Shown: piece by piece, positions 16,556-24,949 of the stretch | Layout of the letters: each line of letters opens with the position of its first letter | How positions within the stretch are numbered: the stretch's first letter is position 1 | Source of the DNA: Solwaraspora sp. WMMD791 | GTDB taxonomy: Bacteria; Actinomycetota; Actinomycetes; Mycobacteriales; Micromonosporaceae | Direction: 5' to 3' | DNA length: 64,000 nt | Assembly: GCF_029581195.1 (NCBI RefSeq) | Contig: NZ_CP120737.1 | Coordinates: forward strand, 2,767,001-2,831,000 | Position numbers and translations under genes: made by a program | Notes under the pieces: generated by a model | The model's database searches: none | Told to the model about the DNA's origin: nothing | The model's input: only the letters and a program-made list of their open reading frames with translations

Positions 16556-16589
16556 GGGCCGGCGGCTGGTCGAATGTAACCGCCGGCCC
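16556..16589 (+). terminator. hairpin after the rhodanese gene
   Basis: A perfect 10-base stem (GGGCCGGCGG at 16556-16565 with its complement at 16580-16589) with a 14-base loop begins five bases after the rhodanese stop. There is no T-tract, as is usual in actinomycetes. It probably separates the biosynthetic unit from the transporter genes. Confidence 0.5.
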
Positions 16590-16619
16590 GGCGCATCCAC
16601 CGGACATCGAGGAGCGGTC

Positions 16620-17495
16620 ATGCTCAGCTCACATCGGACGAACGGCCTGCTCGGCGTACTCACCGCCGGCGCGGTGGCGGTCGCACTCGCCGGCTGTTCG
16701 CCGCAGACGGAGGACCCACCGGTGGATCCGCCGACGGCGGACGCCTGCGACCCGCAGCGGCTGGACACCGTCGTGCCCGGGACGTTGACCGTCGGCACCG
16801 ACCAGCCGGCGTACCCGCCGTGGTTCGTCGACGACGCCCCGGAGAACGGCTCCGGGTTCGAGGGGGCGGTGGCGTACGCGGTCGCCAACCAGCTGGGCTA
16901 CGAGCCGGACAAGGTGACCTGGGTACGGGTGCCGTTCGCCACCGCGATCGCTCCCGGCCCCAAGGAGTTCGACATCGACATCAACCAGTTCTCCATCACC
17001 GAGGAGCGGCGGGCGGCGGTCGACTTCTCCAGCCCGTACTACGACGTCACCCAGGCGGTGATCGCGCTGGAGGGTACGCCGGCGGCCACCGCGACGACCC
17101 TGGCCGAGTTGCGCGAGGTCAGACTCGGCGCGCAGGTCGGCACGACCAGCTACCGGGCGATCACCGAGGTGGTCGCGCCGGGCACCGAGCCGGCGGTGTT
17201 CAACAACAACGACGACGCCAAGGCGGCGCTGCGCAACGGCAGCATCGACGCGCTGGTGCTGGACCTGCCGACCGCGTTCTACGTCACCGCCGCCGAGATC
17301 GACGACGCCACCATCGTCGGGCAGCTCGCGCAGCCGTCCGGCCAGCCGGAACAGTTCGGCCTGGTGCTCGACAAGGGATCGCCGTTGACGGCCTGCGTCA
17401 GCGCCGCCGTCGACGAGCTGCGCGACAACGGCACCCTGGACAGCTTGCAGGCCGAGTGGCTGGCCGACGTGGCCGGCGCGCCGGTCCTGTCCTGA
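16620..17495 (+). CDS. amino-acid ABC transporter substrate-binding lipoprotein
   Basis: This is the extracellular solute receptor of a polar amino-acid type ABC importer. The N-terminus is a lipoprotein signal ending in the lipobox VALAGC, so the mature protein should be anchored at Cys25 or nearby. The body is a periplasmic-binding-protein type 2 fold: GTLTVGTDQPAYPPWF at the start, FDIDINQFSITEERRAAVDF in the middle (read as DIDINQFSITEERR), and VDELRDNGTLDSLQAEW at the end. ABC permease and ATPase genes follow at once. The ligand cannot be predicted; a cystine, histidine or glutamine-type amino acid is usual. Confidence 0.9.
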   Translation: MLSSHRTNGLLGVLTAGAVAVALAGCSPQTEDPPVDPPTADACDPQRLDTVVPGTLTVGTDQPAYPPWFVDDAPENGSGFEGAVAYAVANQLGYEPDKVTWVRVPFATAIAPGPKEFDIDINQFSITEERRAAVDFSSPYYDVTQAVIALEGTPAATATTLAELREVRLGAQVGTTSYRAITEVVAPGTEPAVFNNNDDAKAALRNGSIDALVLDLPTAFYVTAAEIDDATIVGQLAQPSGQPEQFGLVLDKGSPLTACVSAAVDELRDNGTLDSLQAEWLADVAGAPVLS

Positions 17496-17498
17496 CCG

Positions 17499-18386
17499 GT
17501 GCACGGGTTCACGGCACCGACCGGCAGCGCTCCGCAGGTCGGCGGCTATCAGCCCAGTGAGCTGCAGCAGCGGCGGGACGCGTACCGCCGCCGGCAGAGC
17601 GTCCGGTCGGTGCTGATCGCCGCCGCCTCCACGGCCGTGCTCGGCGCCCTGCTGGTGGTGGCGGTGCGCAACTCCCCTGGCTGGCCCCGGGTCCAGCAGT
17701 CCTTCTTCGACCCGGCCGTGGCGGCCGACGCGCTGCCGGCGGTGCTGCGTGGACTCTGGCTCAACGTACGGCTGCTGGTGTTCTGCGCCGCCGGGGCGTT
17801 GGCGCTGGGGTTGGCGGTCGCGCTGGCCCGGACCCTGCGTCCGGCGGTGTTCTTTCCGCTACGGGCCGCCGCGACCTCCTACACGTACGTGTTCCGGGGC
17901 GCACCGCTGATCATCGTGCTGTACCTGTTCACCTTCGGGGTGCCGGGGCTGCGGCTGGCCGGCACCCCGTCGGTGCTGGTCCTCGGCGGCTGCGCGCTGG
18001 TCGTCACGTACGGCGCCTACCTGGCGGAGGTGTTCCGGGCCGGCATCGAGTCGGTGCACCCGGCGCAGCGGGCCGCCGCCCGGTCGCTGGGGCTCAGCCA
18101 CGCGCAGACGATGCGGTACGTGGTGCTGCCGCAGGCGGTCCGGCGGGTCGCGCCACCACTGCTCAACGACCTCGTGGCGCTGCAGAAGGACGTCGGCCTG
18201 ATCTCGTTGGCCGGGCCGATCGACGCGATCCGCGCCGCTCAGATCGAGACCGCGACCAGCTACAACTTCACCCCGTACGTGGTGGCCGGGGTGCTGTTCA
18301 TCCTGCTGGCGATCCCGCTGGTGGCGGTGGCCGACCAGGTGACCATGCGGGCCGCCCGGCGGCAGACCTGGGCCGGTACGGCATGA
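17499..18386 (+). CDS. amino-acid ABC transporter permease
   Basis: This 295-residue inner-membrane protein belongs to the HisM/GlnP family of permeases. It has about five membrane segments after a cytoplasmic N-terminus of roughly 40 residues. The EAA loop that contacts the ATPase is visible as AARSLGLSHAQTMRYVVLPQ. The GTG start lies three bases after the stop of the binding-protein gene, and its end overlaps the ATPase start by four bases, so the three are one operon. Confidence 0.92.
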   Translation: MHGFTAPTGSAPQVGGYQPSELQQRRDAYRRRQSVRSVLIAAASTAVLGALLVVAVRNSPGWPRVQQSFFDPAVAADALPAVLRGLWLNVRLLVFCAAGALALGLAVALARTLRPAVFFPLRAAATSYTYVFRGAPLIIVLYLFTFGVPGLRLAGTPSVLVLGGCALVVTYGAYLAEVFRAGIESVHPAQRAAARSLGLSHAQTMRYVVLPQAVRRVAPPLLNDLVALQKDVGLISLAGPIDAIRAAQIETATSYNFTPYVVAGVLFILLAIPLVAVADQVTMRAARRQTWAGTA

Positions 18387-19300
18387 CGCCGGCGGCGGAC
18401 GCGGGGCGGGGCGGTGGGCCGCCGGTGCTGGTCTGCACCGGGGTCCGCAAGGTCTTCGGCGAGCGGGTCGTGCTGCGTGATCTGAGCCTGGAGGTGGCCG
18501 AGCACGAGGTGGTCGCGCTGATCGGCGGCAGCGGCTCCGGCAAGTCGACCCTGCTGCGCTGCGTCAACCTGCTGGAAACCGTCGACGACGGCACGATCCA
18601 TCTGGACGGCCGGGACATCACCGACCCACGGGTCGACCCGGATCGGGTACGCCAACGGATCGGGTTGGTGTTCCAGTCGTACAACCTGTTTCCGCACCTG
18701 ACCGTGCTGGACAACGTCACGCTGGCGCCGCGCCGGGTGCACCGGGTCGGGCGGGTCCAGGCGCAGCGGCGGGCGATGGAGCTGCTGGACCGGGTCGGGC
18801 TGGCCGATCAGGCGAAGCAGTACCCGGACCGGCTCTCCGGCGGCCAGCAGCAGCGGGCGGCGATCGCCCGGACCCTGATCAACGCGCCCCGGCTGCTGCT
18901 GCTCGACGAGGTCACCTCGGCGTTGGACCCGGAACTGGTCGGCGAGGTGCTGGCGTTGATCCGGGAGCTCAGGGCCGACGGGATGACCATGCTGATCGCC
19001 ACCCACGAGATGGGGTTCGCCCGCGAGGTGGCCGACCGGGTCTGCTTCCTCGCTGACGGGGCGATCTACGAACAGGGACCGCCGCAGCGGGTGCTCGACG
19101 CCCCCGAGCACCCGCGCACCCGGCAGTTCCTGCGCCGGCTCACCGGCACGCAGGGGGACCGACCGTCACCGGCGGCGGGACAGGCTGATCGCGAACCGGC
19201 CGACCGGGTCGGTCCACCAGTGGGTCAGCTCGAATCCGGCGGCGGCCAGCTCGGCGGTCACGCCGGCCCGGCGGAACTTCGCCGACACCTCGGTCCGTAG
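18383..19300 (+). CDS. amino-acid ABC transporter ATP-binding protein
   Basis: This is the ATPase that powers the preceding permease. It carries Walker A (GGSGSGKSTLLR), the Q-loop (LVFQSYNLFP), the signature LSGGQQQRAAIAR, Walker B (LLLLDEVTSALD) and the switch histidine (LIATHEMGF), in the order of GlnQ/HisP proteins. The last 50 or so residues after FLRRLTG are low-complexity and lie opposite the 3' end of egtD, giving a 135-base convergent overlap. The functional protein probably ends its fold before that tail. Confidence 0.93.
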   Translation: MTPAADAGRGGGPPVLVCTGVRKVFGERVVLRDLSLEVAEHEVVALIGGSGSGKSTLLRCVNLLETVDDGTIHLDGRDITDPRVDPDRVRQRIGLVFQSYNLFPHLTVLDNVTLAPRRVHRVGRVQAQRRAMELLDRVGLADQAKQYPDRLSGGQQQRAAIARTLINAPRLLLLDEVTSALDPELVGEVLALIRELRADGMTMLIATHEMGFAREVADRVCFLADGAIYEQGPPQRVLDAPEHPRTRQFLRRLTGTQGDRPSPAAGQADREPADRVGPPVGQLESGGGQLGGHAGPAELRRHLGP

Positions 19301-20128
19301 TTCCTCCCCGGCGGCGAACGGCACCGTCAGGTCCAGGTCGGCGATGTCGACCGTCATGGCCCGCTCGGCCCGCAACCGCATCTCGATCCACTCGTGCTCG
19401 GCGTCCCAGCGGGCGACGTGCCGGAACGCCGCCGGGTCGAAGTCGGCGCCGAGTTGCCGGTTGACCACGTTCAGCACGTTGCGGTTGAACTCGGCGGTCA
19501 CTCCCTGGGCGTCGTCGTAGGCGGCGACCAGGGTCGGCTCCGCCTTGACCAGGTCGGTGCCGAGCAGCAGGCATTCACCGGGTCGCAGGGCCCGGCGCAG
19601 CGTGGCCAGGAACTCGGCCCGTTCGGCCGGCACCAGGTTGCCGATGGTGCCGCCGAGGAAGGCGACCAGCCGGTGGTCACCGGCCGGGATCCGGTCAAGG
19701 TGCCGGGTGAAGTCACCGACGATCGCGTGGACCGACAGCTGCGGGTAGTCGCGGTGCAGCGCGGTGGCGGCGTCGCGCAGCGCCGACTCGGAGACGTCCA
19801 GCGCCACGAAGCGGTCCAGGGTGCCGACCCGGCACAGCGCGTCGAGCAACAGCCGGGTCTTCTCCGACGATCCGCTGCCCAGCTCCACCAGGGTGGCGGC
19901 CCGGGTGGCGGTGGCGATGTCGGCGGCGTGCGCGGTCAGCGCGGCGCGTTCGGCCCGGGTCGGGTAGTACTCGGCCAGGGTGGTGATGCGGTCGAACAGT
20001 TCGCTGCCGTACTTGTCGTAGAACCACTTCGGGGGCAGCCATTTCGGGTCGGCGGTGAGCCCCGCCCGGACGTCGGCGCGCAACGCCTGCAGCTGATCGG
20101 CCTCGGTCAGTGCGATGTCGATCCGCAC
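19166..20128 (-). CDS. egtD: L-histidine N-alpha-methyltransferase EgtD
   Basis: EgtD trimethylates histidine to hercynine with S-adenosylmethionine, the first committed step of ergothioneine synthesis. The 320-residue length fits the family. It shows KWFYDKYGSELFDRIT, EYYPTRAE, the SAM-binding VELGSGSSEKTRLLLDAL and FLGGTIGNL. The GTG at 20128 has a GAGGAAC ribosome site and overlaps the end of egtC by 22 bases. It is the last gene of the egtA-B-C-D operon. Confidence 0.95.
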   Translation of the reverse strand: MRIDIALTEADQLQALRADVRAGLTADPKWLPPKWFYDKYGSELFDRITTLAEYYPTRAERAALTAHAADIATATRAATLVELGSGSSEKTRLLLDALCRVGTLDRFVALDVSESALRDAATALHRDYPQLSVHAIVGDFTRHLDRIPAGDHRLVAFLGGTIGNLVPAERAEFLATLRRALRPGECLLLGTDLVKAEPTLVAAYDDAQGVTAEFNRNVLNVVNRQLGADFDPAAFRHVARWDAEHEWIEMRLRAERAMTVDIADLDLTVPFAAGEELRTEVSAKFRRAGVTAELAAAGFELTHWWTDPVGRFAISLSRRR

Positions 20129-20883
20129 AGTTCCTCCACGGTGTAGGTGGTCGGGGTCGCGACGACAAGTCGGCGGTCCGGTACGGCGGTCCAACCCGGA
20201 TCGTCGTCGGTCGGTTCGGAGGCGACGACGATCCGGTCCGGGTCGGCCCGGACGGCCAGGGTGTGGCCGACGGTGCTGGCCCAGCCCTGTGCGCCGTCGG
20301 TGAGCAGCAGGTTGAGCCGGGACGCCGGGGCCACCGCGAGCACACCGGTGACGGTGTCGGCGATCGCCGCGGCGGGTGGCGTGCCGGCCCGCAGCCGGTG
20401 GCGCACCAGCGCCCACAGCAGCGCGGCGTCGGTGGGCGCGTCGAGGGTGAGCAGGTCGGTCACCGGCAGGGTGGCGGCAAGGTCGGCGACGCTGGCCGGC
20501 CAGCCGGCCACCACCCCGTTGTGGCTGAACAACCACCGGCCCTCGGTGAACGGGGCGCAGGCCGTCTCGACCACCGGCATCCCGGGGGTGGCCGAGCGGA
20601 CGGCGGCGAGCAGCGCGCCGGTGACGGTGGCCCGGGCCAGCTCGGGCAGGCTCTGGTCGGCCCAGATCGGTACGGCCCGGCGGTACCGGACCGGGTTGGC
20701 CCGGATGCCGGCGTCGGATCCGGTGCCGGCGTACCAGCCGATGCCGAACCCGTCGGCGTTGACCGTGCCACCGCCACGCATCTGCCGGGGTGCCCAGGAC
20801 TGGCGGTAGAGGCTGTGCGCCGGGTCGATCAGCAGCGTCGCCAGGCTCGCGGGTGGGCCCAGGTAGAGCTGGTGGCGGCACAC
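20107..20883 (-). CDS. egtC: gamma-glutamyl-hercynylcysteine sulfoxide hydrolase EgtC
   Basis: EgtC is a class-II glutamine amidotransferase-fold hydrolase that removes the gamma-glutamyl group from the EgtB product. With the GTG at 20883 the protein begins MCRHQLYLGPP, placing the nucleophilic cysteine at position 2 as required for an Ntn hydrolase. NADGFGIGWYAG and LFSHNGVVAGW are typical of the fold. Length is 258 residues. The start overlaps the TAG of egtB by one base. Longer in-frame extensions would bury Cys2 and were not used. Confidence 0.95.
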   Translation of the reverse strand: MCRHQLYLGPPASLATLLIDPAHSLYRQSWAPRQMRGGGTVNADGFGIGWYAGTGSDAGIRANPVRYRRAVPIWADQSLPELARATVTGALLAAVRSATPGMPVVETACAPFTEGRWLFSHNGVVAGWPASVADLAATLPVTDLLTLDAPTDAALLWALVRHRLRAGTPPAAAIADTVTGVLAVAPASRLNLLLTDGAQGWASTVGHTLAVRADPDRIVVASEPTDDDPGWTAVPDRRLVVATPTTYTVEELCGSTSH

Positions 20884-22187
20884 TAGGCGACCTCGCCGGG
20901 CAGCGGGTCCCGGGCGGTCCGGAAGCCACTGAAGATCTGCCGCCGGATCGGATAGTCCCAGTTGCGGAAGGTGCCCCGGCAGGCGGACCGGTCGGTGCCG
21001 AACGAGCCGCCACGCAGCACCCGGTAGTCGCGGCCGAAGAAGACCTGCGAATACTCCCGGTACGGGAAGGCGGTGAAACCGGGGTAACCGTCGAACCAGG
21101 TGTCGGTCCACTCCCACACGTCACCGATCAGCTGGTGCACCCCGGCCGGTGAGGCACCGGCCGGGTAGGCACCCACCGGGGCCGGGGACAGATGCCGCTG
21201 GCCCAGGTTGGCGTGCTCGGGGCGCGGATCGTCGTCGCCCCACGGGTAGCGGCGGGACCGGCCGGTGGACGGGTCGTACCGGGCGGCCTTCTCCCATTCG
21301 GCCTCGGTAGGCAACCGACGACCGGCCCAGTTCGCGTACGCCTGGGCCTCGTACCAGCTGACGTGCACCACCGGCTCGTCAGGCACGATCGCCGACCGTC
21401 GGCCGAACCGGGTGCAGCTGCCGTCGCCGTGCCAGTGCGCCGGCCCGGCGAGCGCGGCCCGCAGCCGGTGGGCCCAACCCTGCGGGCTCCACCATCGCTC
21501 GTCGTGGTAGCCGCCGTCGTCGATGAACCGCTGGTAGCGGGCATTGGTCACCGGTGCACGGTCGATGAAGAACGCCGGTACGTCGACCGGGTGCCCGGGG
21601 CGTTCGTTGTCCAGCGCCCACGGCTCGGTGGAGGTGCCCATGGTGAACGGCCCGGCGGGGACGAGTGCCTCGCCGTCGACCGGCCCGGCCGACGGCGGGG
21701 TGGGCGCGGCGGGGAGCACCGGCGGCCCGACCCGCAACTGGTGGGTGGCGAGCATCGTCTCGTCGTGCTGCTGCTCGTGCTGAACGATCATCCCGAAGGC
21801 GAAGCCCTGCTCGACCAGCGGCCGGCCGTCGAACGCCACCGTGTCGAGCAGGTCGAGGACCTTGTCCCGGACGGTACGGGTGTAGGCGCGCGCCTCGGTC
21901 GGATCCAGCAGCGGCAGCGCGGGGCGGTCGGCGCGGGCGTGTTTGAACGCGTCGTACAGGTGGTCGATGTCGGCGCGGACCGGATCCCGGCCGCCGACGT
22001 CGCGGACCAGCCAGAGCTCCTCCTGGTTGCCGATGTGAGCCAGATCCCAGACCAGCGGCGACATCAGTCGCGAATGCTGGCGGACCAGGTCGGCGTCGTC
22101 GACGGCGTCGGTGAGGGCGTTGCTGCGTCGCCGGGCGCGATCGAGGTCGTCGGCGAGTACGGCGCGTAGGTCGGTCGGTCCGGTCAC
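20883..22187 (-). CDS. egtB: hercynine oxygenase (sulfoxide synthase) EgtB
   Basis: EgtB is a non-haem iron enzyme that couples gamma-glutamylcysteine to hercynine with oxygen. The N-terminal DinB-like half contains the iron-binding HEQQHDETM motif, together with an upstream histidine in LVWDLAHIGNQEELWLVRD (read as WDLAHIGNQEELW). The C-terminal half is a formylglycine-generating-enzyme fold (PTEAEWEKAARYD, DVWEWT, RVLRGGSFGTD). Length is 434 residues. The GTG at 22187 overlaps the egtA stop in a GTGA arrangement. Confidence 0.95.
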   Translation of the reverse strand: MTGPTDLRAVLADDLDRARRRSNALTDAVDDADLVRQHSRLMSPLVWDLAHIGNQEELWLVRDVGGRDPVRADIDHLYDAFKHARADRPALPLLDPTEARAYTRTVRDKVLDLLDTVAFDGRPLVEQGFAFGMIVQHEQQHDETMLATHQLRVGPPVLPAAPTPPSAGPVDGEALVPAGPFTMGTSTEPWALDNERPGHPVDVPAFFIDRAPVTNARYQRFIDDGGYHDERWWSPQGWAHRLRAALAGPAHWHGDGSCTRFGRRSAIVPDEPVVHVSWYEAQAYANWAGRRLPTEAEWEKAARYDPSTGRSRRYPWGDDDPRPEHANLGQRHLSPAPVGAYPAGASPAGVHQLIGDVWEWTDTWFDGYPGFTAFPYREYSQVFFGRDYRVLRGGSFGTDRSACRGTFRNWDYPIRRQIFSGFRTARDPLPGEVA

Positions 22188-23455
22188 AGGTCCTCCTTCG
22201 GCAGCCGGCGACGCAGCGAGTGCCGGATCGTGGTGATGGTCGTGGCCGGCAGACCGGTGTCGACCAGGTGGTCGCAGGCGAGTGCGACGACGGCTCGGGC
22301 GGCGGTGGCCAGCGCCGGGTCGGCCAGACCGACGCGGGCGGCGTCGGCCCACCGGTCGGCGACCGGGGCGGCGTGGCGCCATGCGGCGCGCAGCGTCTCG
22401 TCGCGGGCGAACAGGCTGGCCAGTACGGCGACCGGCGCCAGCCAGTCGCCGGCCGGCTGGGCGTCGAGGTAGCGGATCTCCAGGTAGCCCTGCGGGCGTA
22501 CCGGTGGGAAGAGCGTGCTCAGGTGCAGCGACAGGTCGGCGTAGGTGGGCGGGCGGGGCAGGCCGCTGCGGATCCAGTCGCCGAACCCGACCCCGGCCGA
22601 TCGGGACCAGCCGGACCGCCCGTCGGCGATGAACAGCGGCGGGGTGTCCAGGACGCGACGGGTCCAGTCGGCCACCGGGTCCGCCGGCGGCTGTCCCGGT
22701 GCGACGGCGGCGGGCGGGGTGGTGCGGGCCGGGTCGAGGGTGAGCCAGGTCCGCATCCGGTGGGACACCCAGCCGGTGTCCCGGTCGGCGTACCGTGCGG
22801 AGTTGGCGAAGGTCGCCAGCAGCACCGGCCCGAGTGCGTGCGCGGCCGCCCAGCGCAGCGGCAGTTGGGCGGGGGTTCCGGCGTCGAGGCACACCTGCAG
22901 GCCGGCGGTGGCGCACATCATGGTCGCTCCGGCTGCGCCGTACCGGCCGAAGGCGTCGGCCATCGCGGTGTACCGGCGGTTGTGCAGGATGCGCCGGGGC
23001 GGCCGGTGGGGGTCGCAGCCGTGGGAGCCGAGCCGCAGGCCGGCCCGGGCTAGCCGGGCGTCGAGGGCGGCGGTGTCGGCGACGGCGTGCCGGTGCAGGT
23101 CGGCGACGGAGTCGACCGGCAGGCTGGAGATCTCCACCTGGCCGCCGGGCTCGACGGTGACCTGTCCGCCGTACGGCAGGGGCCGGTGCGGGCTGTCGCG
23201 TCGCAGGGTGGGTGGGGCGTGTTCGCCGAGCGCCCGGCCGAGGATCTCCGGGTCGAGTGGACGGGCGGGGTCGTCCACGTGGTGCACGGTCCATTCGAGT
23301 TCGACACCGACCCGCCGTGGTGGTCCGGTCTTGAAGCAGATCCGCCCGATGTGGCCGACGGCAGCGGACACGTCGGCGATGACTTCGTCGCCGTCGGCCG
23401 GCCGCACGGCGTCGGACAGGTGCAGGTGCTGCACTCCCACCCCTCCAATTGTCAC
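22184..23455 (-). CDS. egtA: glutamate-cysteine ligase EgtA
   Basis: EgtA is an ATP-dependent ligase of the GCS2 type that makes gamma-glutamylcysteine, the sulfur donor used by EgtB. The 423-residue protein shows GVELEWTVHHVDDP near the N-terminus, PYGGQVTVEPGGQVEISSLP in the ATP/glutamate region (read as VTVEPGGQVEISS) and RWAAAHALGPVLLATFANS. It is the first gene of the operon. egtE, the final C-S lyase, is not in the window, so another lyase must serve or the gene lies elsewhere. Confidence 0.93.
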   Translation of the reverse strand: MTIGGVGVQHLHLSDAVRPADGDEVIADVSAAVGHIGRICFKTGPPRRVGVELEWTVHHVDDPARPLDPEILGRALGEHAPPTLRRDSPHRPLPYGGQVTVEPGGQVEISSLPVDSVADLHRHAVADTAALDARLARAGLRLGSHGCDPHRPPRRILHNRRYTAMADAFGRYGAAGATMMCATAGLQVCLDAGTPAQLPLRWAAAHALGPVLLATFANSARYADRDTGWVSHRMRTWLTLDPARTTPPAAVAPGQPPADPVADWTRRVLDTPPLFIADGRSGWSRSAGVGFGDWIRSGLPRPPTYADLSLHLSTLFPPVRPQGYLEIRYLDAQPAGDWLAPVAVLASLFARDETLRAAWRHAAPVADRWADAARVGLADPALATAARAVVALACDHLVDTGLPATTITTIRHSLRRRLPKEDL

Positions 23456-23618
23456 CGTATGTGACGTTGTGACAACAGTTCATCCCACCCTAGCGGCAGG
23501 GTCCGACAATCGGCGCCCCGGCGACCGGACAGCACCGCTATCCAGCCCCGTGACCAGCACACCTCGGCAATATGGAAGTTCCCTCAGGAGTCCAGCGGTC
23601 GGCATTCTGATGAACATG

Positions 23619-23637
23619 CGATCACCTTCAGTGATCG
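23619..23637. promoter_or_regulatory. palindrome in the egtA / enediyne intergenic region
   Basis: CGATCAC at 23619-23625 and GTGATCG at 23631-23637 form a perfect 7-base inverted repeat around CTTCA, 62 bases before the start at 23699. The position suits an operator for the enediyne-side operon. No regulator can be matched to it by eye. The rest of the 243-base gap holds no gene. Confidence 0.4.
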
Positions 23638-23698
23638 GACTGACACTGCGCCAGCCGTACGCCGCAACATCCGATCGCCGCACCATGAGGGAGCCAGG

Positions 23699-24874
23699 AT
23701 GGTCATCCGACGGGTCGTCGCGTCGGTCGCCCAACGCCAGGTGCGACACGTCCGTCCGGTGTCCGAGCAGTCGGCGCTCGGCACGGTCGCGACCGTGTAC
23801 GCCCAGTGCACCGAGGAGATGCGGCTGGTCATCCCACCGGTCCTGCTCCACTCGCCGGCACCGGAGACACTCAGCGCCTTCTGGATGCTGATGCGCGAAC
23901 CGCTGCTGGTGGTGGGCACGGTGGACCGCGTCGCCAAGGAGGCGGTCGCCGCCGGGGTGTCGGTCGCCAACATCTGCCCGTACTGCGTCGACATGCACAG
24001 CACCGGGCTGTACCCGCAGGCCGGGGAGCACGACGCCGAAGCGGTCGTCGCCGACCGGCCACAGGCGATGACGGACCCGCGGCTGCGGGCGCTGGTCGAG
24101 TGGGCCCGTAGCGCCCATCTGCCGGACGCCCCGACGCCGGTGCCGTTCACCGAAGCGCAACGGCCGGAGCTGGTCGGTGTCGTCGTCGCCTTCCACTACC
24201 TGACCCGGATGGTCAACGTCTTCCTCACCAGCTTCCTGCTGCCGCCCGGACTCACCCCGGCGGCGCGGCGACGGTTCAAGCACGTCGTCGGCCGGCAGCT
24301 CGACCCGACGCTGCGGGCGGCACCCGTACCAGGGCGGTCGCTGTCGCTGCTGCCGGCGGCGGCGCTGCCGGCCGACGCCGGCTGGGCGGCCGGCGACCCG
24401 ACGGTCGCCCAGGCGGCGGCCCGGTCGTACGCGGCGCTGGCCGCCGCCGGCGAACGGTGCCTGTCCGCGCCGGTCCGGCACCTGGTCGAGGAGCGGCTGA
24501 CGAGTTGGCGCGGCGAGGAGACCGGGCTGTCCCGGCAGTGGTGTGAGGACCTCATCGCCCCGTTGTCCCCGCCGGACCAGGCCGCCGCACGGTTGGCCCT
24601 GCTCACCGCCCTGGCGTCGTACCAGGTGGACAACGAGACGGTCGCGGAGTTCCGCCGGCACCACCCGGGCGACCGGACGCTGATCGAGGCCGCGGCCTGG
24701 GCCAGCTTCACGGCGGCCCGGCGGGTCGGCGCCTGGCACGTCCCGACCGACCCGGCCCTGCCCGGCGCACCGTCACCGGCTCCGCCCGGAGCACCGTCGT
24801 CGGCTCGGCCCGGCGCACCGTCATCAGCTCGGCCCGGCGCACCGTCGTCGGGCCGGCACGCCCGGACCGGATAG
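23699..24874 (+). CDS. AhpD-like / carboxymuconolactone decarboxylase-fold protein
   Basis: The 391-residue protein has one AhpD-type core with the redox-like CPYCVDMHS motif at about residue 98, where a CxxC and a following histidine act in peroxidase-linked relatives. HYLTRMVNVFLTSFLLPPG and ALLTALASYQVDNETV lie further on. A related protein with CPYCVEVHS is encoded at 43012-44091. It opens the plus-strand gene run that contains the enediyne core, suggesting a pathway or protective role; the reaction is unknown. The C-terminal tail is made of tandem PGAPSSAR-like repeats. Confidence 0.8.
   Translation: MVIRRVVASVAQRQVRHVRPVSEQSALGTVATVYAQCTEEMRLVIPPVLLHSPAPETLSAFWMLMREPLLVVGTVDRVAKEAVAAGVSVANICPYCVDMHSTGLYPQAGEHDAEAVVADRPQAMTDPRLRALVEWARSAHLPDAPTPVPFTEAQRPELVGVVVAFHYLTRMVNVFLTSFLLPPGLTPAARRRFKHVVGRQLDPTLRAAPVPGRSLSLLPAAALPADAGWAAGDPTVAQAAARSYAALAAAGERCLSAPVRHLVEERLTSWRGEETGLSRQWCEDLIAPLSPPDQAAARLALLTALASYQVDNETVAEFRRHHPGDRTLIEAAAWASFTAARRVGAWHVPTDPALPGAPSPAPPGAPSSARPGAPSSARPGAPSSGRHARTG
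24761..24856 (+). repeat. four tandem 24-base repeats
   Basis: Four consecutive 24-base copies starting CCCGGNGCACCGTC encode the 8-residue unit PGAPSSAR with small changes. They form the disordered C-terminal tail of the CMD-fold protein. Copy number may vary between strains. Confidence 0.8.
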
Positions 24875-24949
24875 CCGACTCAAGGGGTACCGGCCGCCGC
24901 GCCGGGGGTGCCGGCACCTGTCGGCACCCGTACCGGAATGGAGAAACTC

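Noticed and set aside
20883-23483. Single 866-residue minus-strand protein over egtB and egtA
   Set aside because: The first half is out of frame with EgtA and is low-complexity. EgtB starts at the GTG at 22187 that overlaps the egtA stop.
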